Notes: generated by a model from the sequence alone, not told the origin. A DNA stretch of 64,000 nt from an uncultured Flavobacteriaceae bacterium (GCA_947494565.1 CANLVG010000010.1:62001-126000), one strand, 5' to 3'. Numbered from the stretch's first letter, positions 51,509 through 60,932 are shown. Numbers and translations: made by a program.

Positions 51509-51952
51509 ATGAAAATTGACGAAATCAACTGGAAGATTTTGGAAATGCTACAGAAAAATGCGCGGGTAGCCCTAAAGGATTTGGCCAAGGAAGTTGGATT
51601 GGCATCACCAACCGTATCGGAACGCATACAGAAAATGGAGTATGCGGGAATCATAGAATCGTATCACACCAAAATCAACCTAGATAAACTTGGGTATTCC
51701 CTTGGGGTTTACATTACTATCAAAATACGTTTTGGACAAACACAGCGCTTTCAGGAGTTCATCCAAACTGTTCCGGAAATAAGTGAGTGTCATAAGCTTA
51801 CAGGTAGGGATTGCATGCTGCTCAGGGGGTTCGTTCGCGACCCCAAACATCTGGAAGATCTGAACATAAGACTTGCGGTCTATGGGGAACTTACCACTTC
51901 TTTGGTGCTAAGTTCAATCATGGACGGAAAAATCTACGATAAGCCCTTTTAG
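51509..51952 (+). CDS. Lrp/AsnC-family transcriptional regulator
   Basis: A 147-residue regulator with the N-terminal helix-turn-helix (INWKILEMLQKNARVALKDL, VGLASPTVSERIQKMEYAGI) and the C-terminal RAM (ligand-binding) domain (LGVYITIKIRFGQTQRFQEF, HKLTGRDCMLLRGFVRD). Length is typical. Divergent from the DinB operon with a 115-bp region containing a 16-bp inverted repeat, a likely operator. Amino acids are the usual ligands; the specific one is not known. Confidence 0.92.
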   Translation: MKIDEINWKILEMLQKNARVALKDLAKEVGLASPTVSERIQKMEYAGIIESYHTKINLDKLGYSLGVYITIKIRFGQTQRFQEFIQTVPEISECHKLTGRDCMLLRGFVRDPKHLEDLNIRLAVYGELTTSLVLSSIMDGKIYDKPF

Positions 51953-52143
51953 GAAAAAACTAAGCCAATAATTCTAAGTAGCTTCGATACTTTTATTAGC
52001 AACATCAGTTGATTGGAGTCTAAACCCTCTTAACATGCGGCGGTGTTGGTATCTTGGTCTCTTTAGGGCATGGGTTGGTAAAACGCGTTAAGTCATACCG
52101 AACAACAGGCCCTACTTCATGATATCCCCTACTCCCTTTTTGA

Positions 52144-53964
52144 TTACTCTGCATAAATACGGTCTATTTCCTTTTTGAATTTCTCGCGGATTACCCTGCG
52201 CTTCAACTTTAAGGTAGGCGTCAGTTCGGCATCCGAGCCATCTTCATGAATGGGCAACCACGGGTTGGGAGTCAGCACAAACTTCTTTATCTGTTCGATA
52301 TGACTGAACTCTGGATTGTAGGAATCGATAATTTTCCGGAAGCGTTTGAGCACTTTTTTATGCGTAATCATCTCCTCAAAGGTTGTCCAAGGAATGTTTT
52401 TATGGTCACAATAGCTCTGTAATGCGGTTTCGGAGGGAACGATGAGTGCTGAAACGAATTTTTGCTTGTCGCCAACCACCATGATCTGTTCGATCAGAAA
52501 ATCTTCCTTCATCCTATTCTCAATGGGTGCCGGAGCCACATATTTACCTCCTGAGGTCTTCAACAATTCTTTTTTCCGATCCGTGATCTTTAAAAACTCT
52601 CGACCGCCTTTTCCTTGTATCAATTTGCCTACATCTCCCGTACAAAACCATTTCTTACCATCGATTTCCTTGAAGACCTGCGCATTGATTTCGGGTTTTT
52701 TATAGTAACCCAGCATCACATTGGGGCCTCGGGCCAAAATCTCTCCCTCACCTTCTTTATAATCCCCGTTCGTGCCATCAATATACAATTCGACATCCTT
52801 AATAGCATAACCGACCGTGCCCAGCATCGTCCCGTTGGGCTCCATGGTATTTCCGGTCAAGGTCGGGGAAGTTTCCGTTAGACCGTAAGCTTCTTTAATG
52901 TTGATTCCTGCCGCACAGAAAACCCGTAAAATTTTAACAGGGCACGGGGCTGCCCCGGTAACGATCATCCGCACATTACCCCCGAGGGCCAAACGCCATT
53001 TGCTAAAAATCAGTTTGTCTGCTATTTTCCACTGAATACGTTCGCTAAGGGAATACTTTTTATCGATTTCGTAAGTGTTCGCCAGCTCCAAGGCCCAGAA
53101 AAAGAGTTTGCGCTTGATTCCTTCCAAGGTCAATCCCTTGTTATAAATCGCCTCATAGATCTTTTCCAATAGTCTAGGCACCGTAGTAAAAAGAACTGGC
53201 TTTACTGCAGCCAAGTCCCCTTCAGGGCCACTTAAATTGTCGGTACCGGCATAATGCGTCGATACGCCCAGATAGTAGTACGCCATAGAAACCGCACGTT
53301 CGTAAATGTGGCATAACGGTAAGAAACTCAGCGCACTTTCCCCTGCGTTTATCTTCAGTAAGTGGGAGGTCTCCACCACCACATGCATTAAATTCTTGTG
53401 TTGTAACATCACACCCTTCGGGTTACCTGTGGTGCCTGAAGTATAAATAATCGTAGCCAAGTCATCACCCTTGATCTTTGCCTTTACAGCTTCCAAGGTG
53501 TCCCTGCCCTCTTCAGTAAAAATAGACTTCCAAAAAGGCGCTTCTTCCTTTTCGTCGAAAGTATGGATATGCCCTAAGGTCTCGACGCTCTCTTTTGCCG
53601 TAGACAGTTTGTCAAAAAGGTCGCCTCCCCCACAAAAAGCGCTTTTCACTTCCGCCTCATTGAGAATATACACGTACTCGCGTACACTTATCGTTGGATA
53701 GAGGGGGATACTGATGATGCCCGTCATTTGCATGGCGAAATCCATGATGACCCACTCGGGGCGATTTTTGTAGACGACCATGGCCACCTTATCACCAGGT
53801 TGTAAGCCTAGTTTTAAAAGACCACAGGCCGCCCGTTCCGACGCATCGGCAACAGCTTGGGAACTGTAACTGATCCAATTGCCCTCTAAATCTCTGCCGT
53901 TCAAGGATTTTTCTAAGGGTTTGTTTTCAAGTTGATGATAGAGTAAGTCGAAGAGTCTGGTCAT
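52144..53964 (-). CDS. Long-chain acyl-CoA synthetase (AMP-forming)
   Basis: Activates fatty acids to acyl-CoA with ATP and CoA. The 606-residue protein has the AMP-binding motifs ATIIYTSGTTGNPKGVML, the YGLTETSPTLTGN block, GEGEILARGPNVMLGYYKKP, FCTGDVG and the hinge/lysine region LKITDRKKELLKTSGGKYVA, as in LC-FACS of the FadD15/FAA1 type. It is the last gene of the acyl-CoA cluster, 73 nt after MaoC. Substrate chain length cannot be read from the sequence. Confidence 0.92.
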   Translation of the reverse strand: MTRLFDLLYHQLENKPLEKSLNGRDLEGNWISYSSQAVADASERAACGLLKLGLQPGDKVAMVVYKNRPEWVIMDFAMQMTGIISIPLYPTISVREYVYILNEAEVKSAFCGGGDLFDKLSTAKESVETLGHIHTFDEKEEAPFWKSIFTEEGRDTLEAVKAKIKGDDLATIIYTSGTTGNPKGVMLQHKNLMHVVVETSHLLKINAGESALSFLPLCHIYERAVSMAYYYLGVSTHYAGTDNLSGPEGDLAAVKPVLFTTVPRLLEKIYEAIYNKGLTLEGIKRKLFFWALELANTYEIDKKYSLSERIQWKIADKLIFSKWRLALGGNVRMIVTGAAPCPVKILRVFCAAGINIKEAYGLTETSPTLTGNTMEPNGTMLGTVGYAIKDVELYIDGTNGDYKEGEGEILARGPNVMLGYYKKPEINAQVFKEIDGKKWFCTGDVGKLIQGKGGREFLKITDRKKELLKTSGGKYVAPAPIENRMKEDFLIEQIMVVGDKQKFVSALIVPSETALQSYCDHKNIPWTTFEEMITHKKVLKRFRKIIDSYNPEFSHIEQIKKFVLTPNPWLPIHEDGSDAELTPTLKLKRRVIREKFKKEIDRIYAE

Positions 53965-54037
53965 TGGTTTGGTATTTAATCGTAATAATTTACGAAAAAT
54001 ACCTAGGTTTCCATTCGGAAACTTGGTTCCAGTCTGT

Positions 54038-54502
54038 TTACTCGAACATTAAGCTGATAAACTCCGCCACACAAGCCGGTTTTTCAGTGCCTTCAATCTC
54101 CACGGTACAGGCCCATGTAATTTTCAGCCCTGTATCACCATAGTTCTCGATGGTTGAAATGCCGGCTACCAGACGTAGGCGACTTTCAACCAAAACCGGA
54201 GCAGGAAAACGCACTTTGTTCAAACCATAATTTACGCCCATCTGAACGGATTTTACCCGAATCAATTCTCCGAGCATTTTCGAAAGCAGGGACACCGACA
54301 TAAATCCATGCGCCACGGGCTTTTTAAAAGGAGAATACTTCGTTGCCTTTGCAATGTCAACATGAATCCATTGAAAATCGTCGGTAGCTTTGGCAAAATC
54401 ATTGATCATTTCTTGGGTGACCATTATCCAATCGCCTATTGGAAGTTGCTTGCCCTCCAACTCACGAAACGCCCTCAAGTCTTTTAATTCTAGCTTTGCC
54501 AT
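54038..54502 (-). CDS. MaoC-like (R)-hydratase
   Basis: About 154 residues from ATG 54502 (MAKLELKDLRAF), placed 4 nt after the SDR stop codon; the longer frame to 54529 would overlap it. Hot-dog hydratase motif DFQWIHVDIAKATKYSPFKK with the catalytic Asp/His pair, then PVAHGFMSVSLLSKML. Hydrates trans-2-enoyl-CoA to (R)-3-hydroxyacyl-CoA. The adjacent FabG-like SDR would oxidise that product, so the two probably act in sequence. Confidence 0.9.
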   Translation of the reverse strand: MAKLELKDLRAFRELEGKQLPIGDWIMVTQEMINDFAKATDDFQWIHVDIAKATKYSPFKKPVAHGFMSVSLLSKMLGELIRVKSVQMGVNYGLNKVRFPAPVLVESRLRLVAGISTIENYGDTGLKITWACTVEIEGTEKPACVAEFISLMFE

Positions 54503-54506
54503 AGAT

Positions 54507-55244
54507 TTATCTTGATGTTCCACCGTCAATCGTTAAACATATTCCGGATACGAAACGCGCTTCGTCCGAAGCCAAGTACAAATAGCCATATGCAATATCG
54601 ATAGGTTGTGCAACGGTTTTTAAGGGAATACTCGCCTGTATCGCCGCAAAATGTTCTTCCGGAATTTGGTCTACCATATCGGTCATGGTAAACCCAGGGG
54701 CAATAGCGTTAGCGGTAATACCATGTTTACCCAACTCGACTGTCCATGTCTTGGACATCGCAATCACGCCTGCTTTGGTCGCAGCATAATTGGTTTGCCC
54801 AAAATTTCCTCGCAGGCCTACATTGGAGGCTGCACTGACAATACGACCATATTTGTTGGCCTTCATATAGGGTGCCACCGCTTGGGTACACAAGAAGACT
54901 CCTTTGAGGTTCACATCAATAACGGCATTCCATTCTTCTTCGCTCATCTTTTCGAGTGTGCGATCTCGCGTGATGCCAGCATTATTAATTAGGATATCAA
55001 TACGGCCATAGCGCTCGTTTACATTGGCGAACACTGCTTCAATGGCCGATTTATCAGTCACCGATACGGCATGAAATTCCGCTTTACCCCCCTGGCCAAC
55101 GATAGCTTCCACTACCTGTTGCCCTTGCGTCAATAGATCGATTATAATCACGGTAGCCCCTTCTTTTGAAAATAATTCGGAGATGGCTTGCCCTATTCCT
55201 CTAGCTCCGCCTGTTACTATTGCTATTTTGTCTTTTAATCTCAT
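54507..55244 (-). CDS. SDR, 3-oxoacyl-(ACP/CoA) reductase-like
   Basis: A 245-residue short-chain dehydrogenase: NAD(P) motif TGGARGIGQAIS, NNAGITRDRTLEKMSEEEW, catalytic Ser and YxxxK in VSAASNVGLRG and TNYAATKAGVIAMSK, closing CLTIDGGTSR. The NNAGITRD motif is typical of FabG. Placed directly before MaoC, suggesting 3-hydroxyacyl-CoA as substrate in degradation rather than ACP-bound intermediates in synthesis; this is inference. Confidence 0.9.
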   Translation of the reverse strand: MRLKDKIAIVTGGARGIGQAISELFSKEGATVIIIDLLTQGQQVVEAIVGQGGKAEFHAVSVTDKSAIEAVFANVNERYGRIDILINNAGITRDRTLEKMSEEEWNAVIDVNLKGVFLCTQAVAPYMKANKYGRIVSAASNVGLRGNFGQTNYAATKAGVIAMSKTWTVELGKHGITANAIAPGFTMTDMVDQIPEEHFAAIQASIPLKTVAQPIDIAYGYLYLASDEARFVSGICLTIDGGTSR

Positions 55245-55264
55245 CTTATTTTATTTCTGATTTT

Positions 55265-55390
55265 TTGACTCTTGGCTCTTGGCTCTTGACTCTTGGCTCT
55301 TGGCTCTTGGCTCTTGGCTCTTGGCTCTTGGCTCTTGGCTCCTAAATCAACTAAATCGCCATCCAACTCCTAACTCCTAACTCCTAACTC
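55265..55390. repeat. 7-bp tandem repeat array H1
   Basis: Eleven contiguous heptamers (nine TTGGCTC and two TTGACTC, 55265-55341), a short irregular part with two CTAAATC, then four more heptamers (CCAACTC and three CTAACTC, 55363-55390). They fill the gap between the FabG-like gene and the quinone oxidoreductase gene. Confidence 0.92.
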
Positions 55391-55398
55391 CTAATGTA

Positions 55399-56373
55399 CT
55401 ATACCCTAATAATCAATTTCCCTTTTACTTTTCTATTCATCATTTCTTCCAAGGCTTTCGAGGTGTCCGCCAAATCATAGATAGCATGGATATGGGGGTT
55501 CAACTTTCCTTCTGCATGCCACTGCATCAAGGTCATAGTGTTTTGCATGTTCGCTTTGGGATACTTCATGGCATACCCTCCCCAGAAAACCCCAACAACG
55601 GAAACTCCTTTTAACAGCGGTAGGTTCAACGGTATTTTCGGAATAGTTCCAGCGGCGAAACCAACCACCAAAAAGCGACCGTCCCATGCGGTGCCACGTA
55701 GTGCTGCTTCCGAGTAGGTTCCCCCAACGGGGTCGTAGACCACATCCACACCTTTGCCATTGGTCATTTCCTTAAGGGTTGTTTTGAGATCTTGTTCTGT
55801 ATAATTAATCGTGCTGTCCGCTCCGTACGCCCTGCATAAAGCCAATTTTTCATCGGTGGAGGCGGCTGCAATCACATTGGCTCCCATTAGCTTGCCCAAT
55901 TCAACAGCCGCGAGCCCTACTCCCCCAGATGCACCCAATACCAAAAGTGTTTCTCCTTCCCCCAACTTTGCTCTGTTCTTCAAAGCGTAGTAAGAGGTAC
56001 CGTAAGCCATCATAAACGAGGCTGCAATAGGGAAATCCATTTGAGTAGGCTTTGGAAAACAGGCATTTGCAGGAACCAGTACTTCTTCGGCCAATGCCCC
56101 GTGAGGTACAAAACCAAATACTTCTTGACCAACTTGTACATGCGTCACGTCTTCCCCTACTTCTTTTACAATACCAGCGAGATCGCTTCCCGGCGTAAAA
56201 GGCAGTTCGGGTTTGAACTGGTACAACCCCTGAATAATTAGCGTATCAGGGAAATTCAATCCGCAGGCCTTCACGGATACCAATACTTCCGTCGCTCTCG
56301 GATTTAGACTCGCTACTTCTTCCAGCACCAAGGAAGATGGCGGACCGTATGTGTTACATCGAATGGCTTTCAT
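55399..56373 (-). CDS. NADPH:quinone oxidoreductase-like MDR protein
   Basis: A 324-residue zinc-free medium-chain dehydrogenase/reductase: VKACGLNFPDTLIIQGLYQF, PFTPGSDLAGIVKEVGEDVT, cofactor loop LVLGASGGVGLAAVELGKLM, and DVVYDPVGGTYSEAALRG. Members reduce quinones or enoyl substrates with NADPH. It overlaps the DUF4442 gene upstream by 4 nt (ATGA). In this cluster an enoyl-CoA or enone reductase role is plausible. Confidence 0.9.
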   Translation of the reverse strand: MKAIRCNTYGPPSSLVLEEVASLNPRATEVLVSVKACGLNFPDTLIIQGLYQFKPELPFTPGSDLAGIVKEVGEDVTHVQVGQEVFGFVPHGALAEEVLVPANACFPKPTQMDFPIAASFMMAYGTSYYALKNRAKLGEGETLLVLGASGGVGLAAVELGKLMGANVIAAASTDEKLALCRAYGADSTINYTEQDLKTTLKEMTNGKGVDVVYDPVGGTYSEAALRGTAWDGRFLVVGFAAGTIPKIPLNLPLLKGVSVVGVFWGGYAMKYPKANMQNTMTLMQWHAEGKLNPHIHAIYDLADTSKALEEMMNRKVKGKLIIRV

Positions 56374-56891
56374 TTTTTGGTCTTTCGTTTATTTTTAAAA
56401 TAAATCTTATCCGCTATATAAATTCGTTTCTTTACTTCGCAAAAAACCACGGACCCGTCCTTATTCATCAGTTGTGTGGTTTTTAATATCTCGGTTTCGT
56501 TATGATCCTCCACTTTTTGTTTGATAGCGGCTACTTCATTTTCGGTATACTTAAACTCTGCAAAAAGGTGTTCTTTCGCAGGACGCTTAAAGAATATTTC
56601 CGCTGATTTATCCCAAACCACATAATTCGAACCTAAAAGTTGTATCAACTGTACCATGGGTATGGGATCAACCGATGCGAACATACTTCCTCCAAAAATC
56701 GAATTCACATAGTTTCTATTTTTATAACTCAGTGGAAGTTTGATCCGCACCTGTAGCAAATCTTCTGAAACATCTATAATTCTCCCTGTACTTCTGCGAT
56801 ACATAGGGGAAAGATTGAATCCGTATTTAAAAAGTGTTGGCCTTCCGATAAATTTCGACCCTATTTGCCCTATTCTTTGATAGATTGACAT
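56370..56891 (-). CDS. DUF4442 hot-dog thioesterase-like protein
   Basis: A 173-residue protein with the DUF4442 pattern: LSPMYRRSTGRIIDVSEDLL, NRNYVNSIFGGSMFASVDPI, SAEIFFKRPAKEHLFAEFKY. The fold is related to PaaI-type acyl-CoA thioesterases. The Lys/Arg-rich C-terminal tail is unusual. Overlaps the quinone-reductase start by 4 nt, so the two are translationally coupled. Probably trims or recycles acyl-CoA; substrate unknown. Confidence 0.85.
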   Translation of the reverse strand: MSIYQRIGQIGSKFIGRPTLFKYGFNLSPMYRRSTGRIIDVSEDLLQVRIKLPLSYKNRNYVNSIFGGSMFASVDPIPMVQLIQLLGSNYVVWDKSAEIFFKRPAKEHLFAEFKYTENEVAAIKQKVEDHNETEILKTTQLMNKDGSVVFCEVKKRIYIADKIYFKNKRKTKK

Positions 56892-56979
56892 TTTTAAAAT
56901 GATGTTATTTTTGACGATTTTTATTCAAGTTGCCCTGTCCTCACTTCTCAAAATCAAAGTCCTATTCGTTTCTATCTCC

Positions 56980-57981
56980 CTAATTATCTATCACTTTCAA
57001 TACAAGTTTACCCATTTTATCACCAGTAAAAAGTCGATTGAATGTCTCTGGGAATTTTTCGATACCCTCGTAAACATCCTCTCGACTTTTGAGTTTTCCT
57101 TGCGCAAGCCATCCACCTAATATTTGAGCCCCTTCTTTGTATCGGTCCGCATAATCAAAAACGACCATACCGGTCATACTGGCCCGATTGACCAACAACG
57201 AGAGATAGTTACTCGGGCCTTTGATATTGGTCTTGTTATTGTACTGAGAAATGGCTCCACAAATCACAATTCGGGCATGTCGACGTAATCGTGTCAAAGC
57301 AATATCCAAAATCTCCCCACCGACATTATCGAAATAAATATCGACTCCTTTGGGACATTCTTCTTTAAATCGAGTGGCAACATTTTCGTTCTTATAATCG
57401 ATACAGGCATCAAAACCCAATTGCTCCACAACATATTTGCATTTCTTGGGGCCACCTGCAATGCCAATCACCTGGCATCCTTTGATTTTTGCAATCTGCC
57501 CCACAATACTTCCAACTGCCCCGGCCGCTCCGGAAACCAGAACGGTTTCCCCTTCTTTTAGCTTAGCGACTTCCGTGATACCAAAATAAGCGGTCATCCC
57601 AGGCATTCCCAATGTGCCGATGTACATGGGCAATGGGGCCAATTGTGGGTCGACCTGATAAAACCCATTTCCATCGGTTACGGCATATTGTTGTACTCCA
57701 CCAGTACCAGCAACGAATTGCCCGACTTCGAATTTGGGGTTTTTCGACGCCACAACCTGACCTACGGAACCCGCTCGCATTACCGAACCGATTTCCATGG
57801 GGGCGATATAGGATTTTCCTTCGTTCATCCACCCTCGCATCGCTGGATCCAAAGACACATAGTGTTGTTTGACCAAGATTTGACCCTCCTCGATTTCAGG
57901 AACGGGGTTGGTTACGAGTGACCAGGTAGACGCATCCGCTTCTCCTTTAGGCCTTTTTACGAATAGTAATTGTTTGTTCAT
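56980..57981 (-). CDS. NADP-dependent oxidoreductase, PTGR/CurA-type MDR
   Basis: A 333-residue medium-chain reductase of the leukotriene B4 12-hydroxydehydrogenase/CurA branch: start FVKRPKGEADASTWSLV, HYVSLDPAMRGWMNEGKSYI, cofactor loop VLVSGAAGAVGSIVGQIAKI, VDIYFDNVGGEILDIAL, and CGAISQYNN. These enzymes reduce the double bond of enones with NADPH. Second MDR protein in the cluster. It is 88 nt from the DUF4442 gene with no terminator visible. Confidence 0.9.
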   Translation of the reverse strand: MNKQLLFVKRPKGEADASTWSLVTNPVPEIEEGQILVKQHYVSLDPAMRGWMNEGKSYIAPMEIGSVMRAGSVGQVVASKNPKFEVGQFVAGTGGVQQYAVTDGNGFYQVDPQLAPLPMYIGTLGMPGMTAYFGITEVAKLKEGETVLVSGAAGAVGSIVGQIAKIKGCQVIGIAGGPKKCKYVVEQLGFDACIDYKNENVATRFKEECPKGVDIYFDNVGGEILDIALTRLRRHARIVICGAISQYNNKTNIKGPSNYLSLLVNRASMTGMVVFDYADRYKEGAQILGGWLAQGKLKSREDVYEGIEKFPETFNRLFTGDKMGKLVLKVIDN

Positions 57982-58032
57982 CGGTTTTACATTTTATCGG
58001 TAGTTACCTGATTCTCTATTTGTGTTTTTTAC

Positions 58033-58172
58033 TGCGCACTTTACGTTATACGCTGTACGTTTTATACGATGTGCTACACACTGCTTTCTGTATTCACAGC
58101 TCGTAACCTTTATTTTCAAACGGTATACTGCCAACTGTTAATTGTTCAATGCTCATTGTTCACTGTTCATTG
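58033..58172. repeat. 7-bp-period repeat arrays H2
   Basis: A degenerate TTACGTT/ATACGCT-type stretch (58033-58070), then six contiguous heptamers of the YYMAYTG type: CCAACTG, TTAATTG, TTCAATG, CTCATTG, TTCACTG, TTCATTG (58131-58172). The last unit overlaps the stop codon of the enoyl-CoA hydratase gene. Confidence 0.85.
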
Positions 58173-58940
58173 GTTCTTCCTGCTCGAAAAACTTTCCATA
58201 TAGGCTTTCATTTTTGCCCTTATCTCAGGTTTCCACCAGAGTTCAGAGGCTTCCCTTAGTGAATTTTCAGCCTTCAAATCCAATTTGTCCCAGAGGTGTT
58301 TTCGTAATTTGGCCTTGGTATTCCTTAGGATTTCCTGATCGGCTTGCATATAATGGTGCATTTGTGTTTCAGCCCGAAGCACTACATTTTCCAAAGGAAC
58401 TAGCTCATCTACCAGACCGGCGGCAAGAGCTTCTTTGCCAGAAAGTAGTTTTCCTGATAGGATGTATCTATGGGCCAAGCCGTCACCCATCCAATAGGCA
58501 TAAACCTCCGTTAAGTTTTGACTGATCTGAATGTTGACGGCCACTTCATTCAAACCGATGACATAGGTATCTCCTTCAGCCATATAGCGATTATCGCTCG
58601 TCACTGCCAATACGCAACCCCCTGCCGGGGAATGCCCGGTTATGGCGGAAATAAAGGGCTTTTTAAATTGCACGAGTTCAAGGTACAAGGCCCCAAAGGA
58701 AACAAAGAAGTCCTGAATTTGAGATTTGTCGTAACCGTAGAGTTCAATTAAATCAAGCCCCGCGGAAAAGTAATGCGGCTTCCCTGTCAAGATCACACCT
58801 TTAACGGTGTCGTTCTTTCCCAGTTCATAAAAAATATCCCTGAGGTCCTGTACCATTTCAAAATTGATGGCGTTCACCTTCCCACGGTTCATTTGAACAA
58901 TGGCATAATCGGTTTTATATAATACTTCCAATGTATTCAT
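58167..58940 (-). CDS. Enoyl-CoA hydratase/isomerase family protein
   Basis: A 257-residue crotonase-fold protein: GVILTGKPHYFSAGLDLIEL (oxyanion-hole strand), AITGHSPAGGCVLAVTSDNR, and a helical C-terminus. Only partly canonical: the usual catalytic Glu positions are not clear (GLNEVAVNI carries one Glu), so the reaction could be hydration, isomerisation or hydrolysis. It follows the SDR at 58948 by 7 nt. Its last residues and stop codon lie inside a heptamer repeat array. Confidence 0.88.
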   Translation of the reverse strand: MNTLEVLYKTDYAIVQMNRGKVNAINFEMVQDLRDIFYELGKNDTVKGVILTGKPHYFSAGLDLIELYGYDKSQIQDFFVSFGALYLELVQFKKPFISAITGHSPAGGCVLAVTSDNRYMAEGDTYVIGLNEVAVNIQISQNLTEVYAYWMGDGLAHRYILSGKLLSGKEALAAGLVDELVPLENVVLRAETQMHHYMQADQEILRNTKAKLRKHLWDKLDLKAENSLREASELWWKPEIRAKMKAYMESFSSRKNQ

Positions 58941-58947
58941 ATTCTAG

Positions 58948-59703
58948 TTATAAAGAGGTGCCCCCGTCTAAGGTAAGTGTTTGTCCGGTCATAAATTTCG
59001 AATTGTCGGAAGCGAGCCAACAAATTCCTTCGGCGATTTCGTCCGCTTCGCCAAAACGTCTCATGGGAATATACCGTTTCAAGATATCGCCCATATCCTC
59101 CCTAGTGGAAAGTAACTGATCGAGCAAGGCAGAATGAGTATAGCCAGGACAAACAGCATTGATTCGAATATTCTTATGCGCATATTCCAAAGCTGCGGAT
59201 TTCGTCATACCCACTACCGCAAATTTGCTCGCACTATAGGAGAGGTTATTGCCAGAGGCTTTTAAGCCCGCTAGTGAAGCTACATTCACCATAGCTCCGT
59301 ACCCTTGTTTCGTCATTTGCCTCAAAGCAACCTGCATGCAATAAAAAACACCTGTTTGATTTACTGCGATAACTTTATGCCAATCATCATGAGTGTGTTC
59401 GGCCGTTTTCTTTTGATGCGCTCCTCCTATACCTGCATTATTGACCATGACATCTATCTGATGGTGTTCTTTAACCGTCATGGCGATCAAGGCCTCGACC
59501 TCTTCAAAATTCGTTACATCCGTTTTGATGGCTGTAGCATTACCTCCGAGATTTTTTATTTCACCCGCTACCTCTTGGGCACTATCCAAATTCATATCGG
59601 AGACGATTACAATCGCACCGTGATGCCCGAAGAGTTTGGCAGTGGAAGCTCCAATGCCGCTTCCTGCACCCGTTATAACAACTACTTTGGTCCTTAGATT
59701 CAT
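58948..59703 (-). CDS. Short-chain dehydrogenase/reductase
   Basis: A 251-residue SDR: TGAGSGIGASTAKLFG, NNAGIGGAHQKKTAEHTHDD, catalytic region NVASLAGLKASGNNLSYSAS with Tyr-x-x-x-Lys (YSASK), and TGQTLTLDGGTSL. The start motif TGxxxGIG with Asp at the end of the second strand (SDMNLDS) suggests NAD(H). Lies between the APH-family kinase and the enoyl-CoA hydratase. Probable 3-hydroxyacyl-CoA or related alcohol dehydrogenase. Confidence 0.9.
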   Translation of the reverse strand: MNLRTKVVVITGAGSGIGASTAKLFGHHGAIVIVSDMNLDSAQEVAGEIKNLGGNATAIKTDVTNFEEVEALIAMTVKEHHQIDVMVNNAGIGGAHQKKTAEHTHDDWHKVIAVNQTGVFYCMQVALRQMTKQGYGAMVNVASLAGLKASGNNLSYSASKFAVVGMTKSAALEYAHKNIRINAVCPGYTHSALLDQLLSTREDMGDILKRYIPMRRFGEADEIAEGICWLASDNSKFMTGQTLTLDGGTSL

Positions 59704-59796
59704 GGCATTTTATTTTATTCTTTCATTCGGTTGTTCCCAACAATTATGTCGCTGCGCTTATTGGTTCTATCTTCGTTCAGTGCTCGTCCTTAATCG

Positions 59797-59824
59797 ATCA
59801 CTGCCAACTACCGATTGTTCATTG
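59797..59824. repeat. 7-bp-period repeat array H3
   Basis: Four contiguous heptamers, ATCACTG, CCAACTA, CCGATTG and TTCATTG, at the 3' end of the APH-family gene, four bases from its stop codon. Same YYMAYTG family as in arrays H2, H4 and H5. Confidence 0.75.
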
Positions 59825-59827
59825 CTT

Positions 59828-60895
59828 TCAAAACAAATTATCGATCTGTTTTTTTTGAATCGCCTGCCAGGCGGTATTGCAACACAACTCTGCCGCTTTA
59901 TTCAAATGCGCGAACTTTGGGTCACTGGTATGGCCATTCTTGTATCGGAAATAGATTTGCTGTGCGATAACTGCTATTTTAAAGAGACCGTATGCATAAT
60001 AGAATACCAGATGATCAATATTTCGACCACTCTTGATGGCATATTGCTGCACGATTTCGGTCCGTGAGGGATTCCCTTCCATAACCGTTGGGGACTGCAA
60101 CCCTTGTTTCATGATAGCAGGATCAGTGACGGTAGTCCAATACCCTAAGGAAGTTCCCAAATCCATCAGAGGGTCACCCAAGGTGCACATTTCCCAATCT
60201 AGGATGGCCGTAATTTCTTTCCATGAGCCGGATGTGAAGACTACGTTATCGTACTTAAAATCATTATGGATGAGGGTCTGGTCATATGTTTTAGGCTGAT
60301 TCTCTTGCATCCAGACCATCACCTTTTCCGCCGCGGGCACCTCATCCGTGGCCGCCGCCAAATACTGTTCACCCCAATTGGTCACTTGCCGCTCGACATA
60401 ACCCTCAGGACGACCAAGATTCTCTAATCCGGCTGCTTTGTAATCACTATTGTGAAAGGCCACAAAAGTCTCTAACCAGGTATTGGAAATCGTGTTGAAC
60501 TCCGCAGGTGTTACCTGGCGTTTTCGGGCTTCCTTCGCAGTGAGAATTTCACCTTCCACCTTACTCATAATATAAAATGGGGCTCCGATAATGGATTTAT
60601 CCTCGGTATAGGCATGTGCCTTTGGCGTTTTATCGAATACCTTGTTCAGGTTTGAGATTACCGTGTATTCCCTGCCCATATCATGTCCCCTTTTTGGAGC
60701 GGCCCGAGGCGGACGACGCAACACATATTCTTTATCCTCGATTTTTAAGAGATAGGTAAGATTAGAAAATCCGTTAGAGAACTGATCAACTTCTAACTCA
60801 CTAGTCGTATCTGAAATCAAATGATGCGCAAGAAGGAACTTCTTGAGTTGTACGGCATTCAATTCCTCACCTTCACGTACTGGTTTTATGTTCAT
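59828..60895 (-). CDS. APH-family phosphotransferase, ACAD10/11 kinase-domain type
   Basis: About 355 residues from ATG 60895 (MNIKPVREGEELN). Kinase-like motifs: YVLRRPPRAAPKRGHDMGRE (Lys/Arg nucleotide loop), catalytic LIHNDFKYDNVVF and metal-binding AILDWEMCTLGDPLMDLG. This matches the phosphotransferase domain of ACAD10/11 and bacterial homologues such as LvaA, which phosphorylate 4-hydroxyacyl-CoA. An acyl-CoA dehydrogenase of the matching type lies just upstream, so the pair may do in two proteins what ACAD11 does in one. Antibiotic resistance is unlikely. Confidence 0.85.
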   Translation of the reverse strand: MNIKPVREGEELNAVQLKKFLLAHHLISDTTSELEVDQFSNGFSNLTYLLKIEDKEYVLRRPPRAAPKRGHDMGREYTVISNLNKVFDKTPKAHAYTEDKSIIGAPFYIMSKVEGEILTAKEARKRQVTPAEFNTISNTWLETFVAFHNSDYKAAGLENLGRPEGYVERQVTNWGEQYLAAATDEVPAAEKVMVWMQENQPKTYDQTLIHNDFKYDNVVFTSGSWKEITAILDWEMCTLGDPLMDLGTSLGYWTTVTDPAIMKQGLQSPTVMEGNPSRTEIVQQYAIKSGRNIDHLVFYYAYGLFKIAVIAQQIYFRYKNGHTSDPKFAHLNKAAELCCNTAWQAIQKKQIDNLF

Positions 60896-60932
60896 GTTTT
60901 TGTTCTTCACCCTGTGCAAGGGGCAATTGTTT

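Noticed and set aside
59828-60895. Aminoglycoside resistance gene
   Set aside because: The APH-like fold is of the ACAD10/11 kinase type and sits among acyl-CoA genes, which argues against antibiotic phosphorylation.
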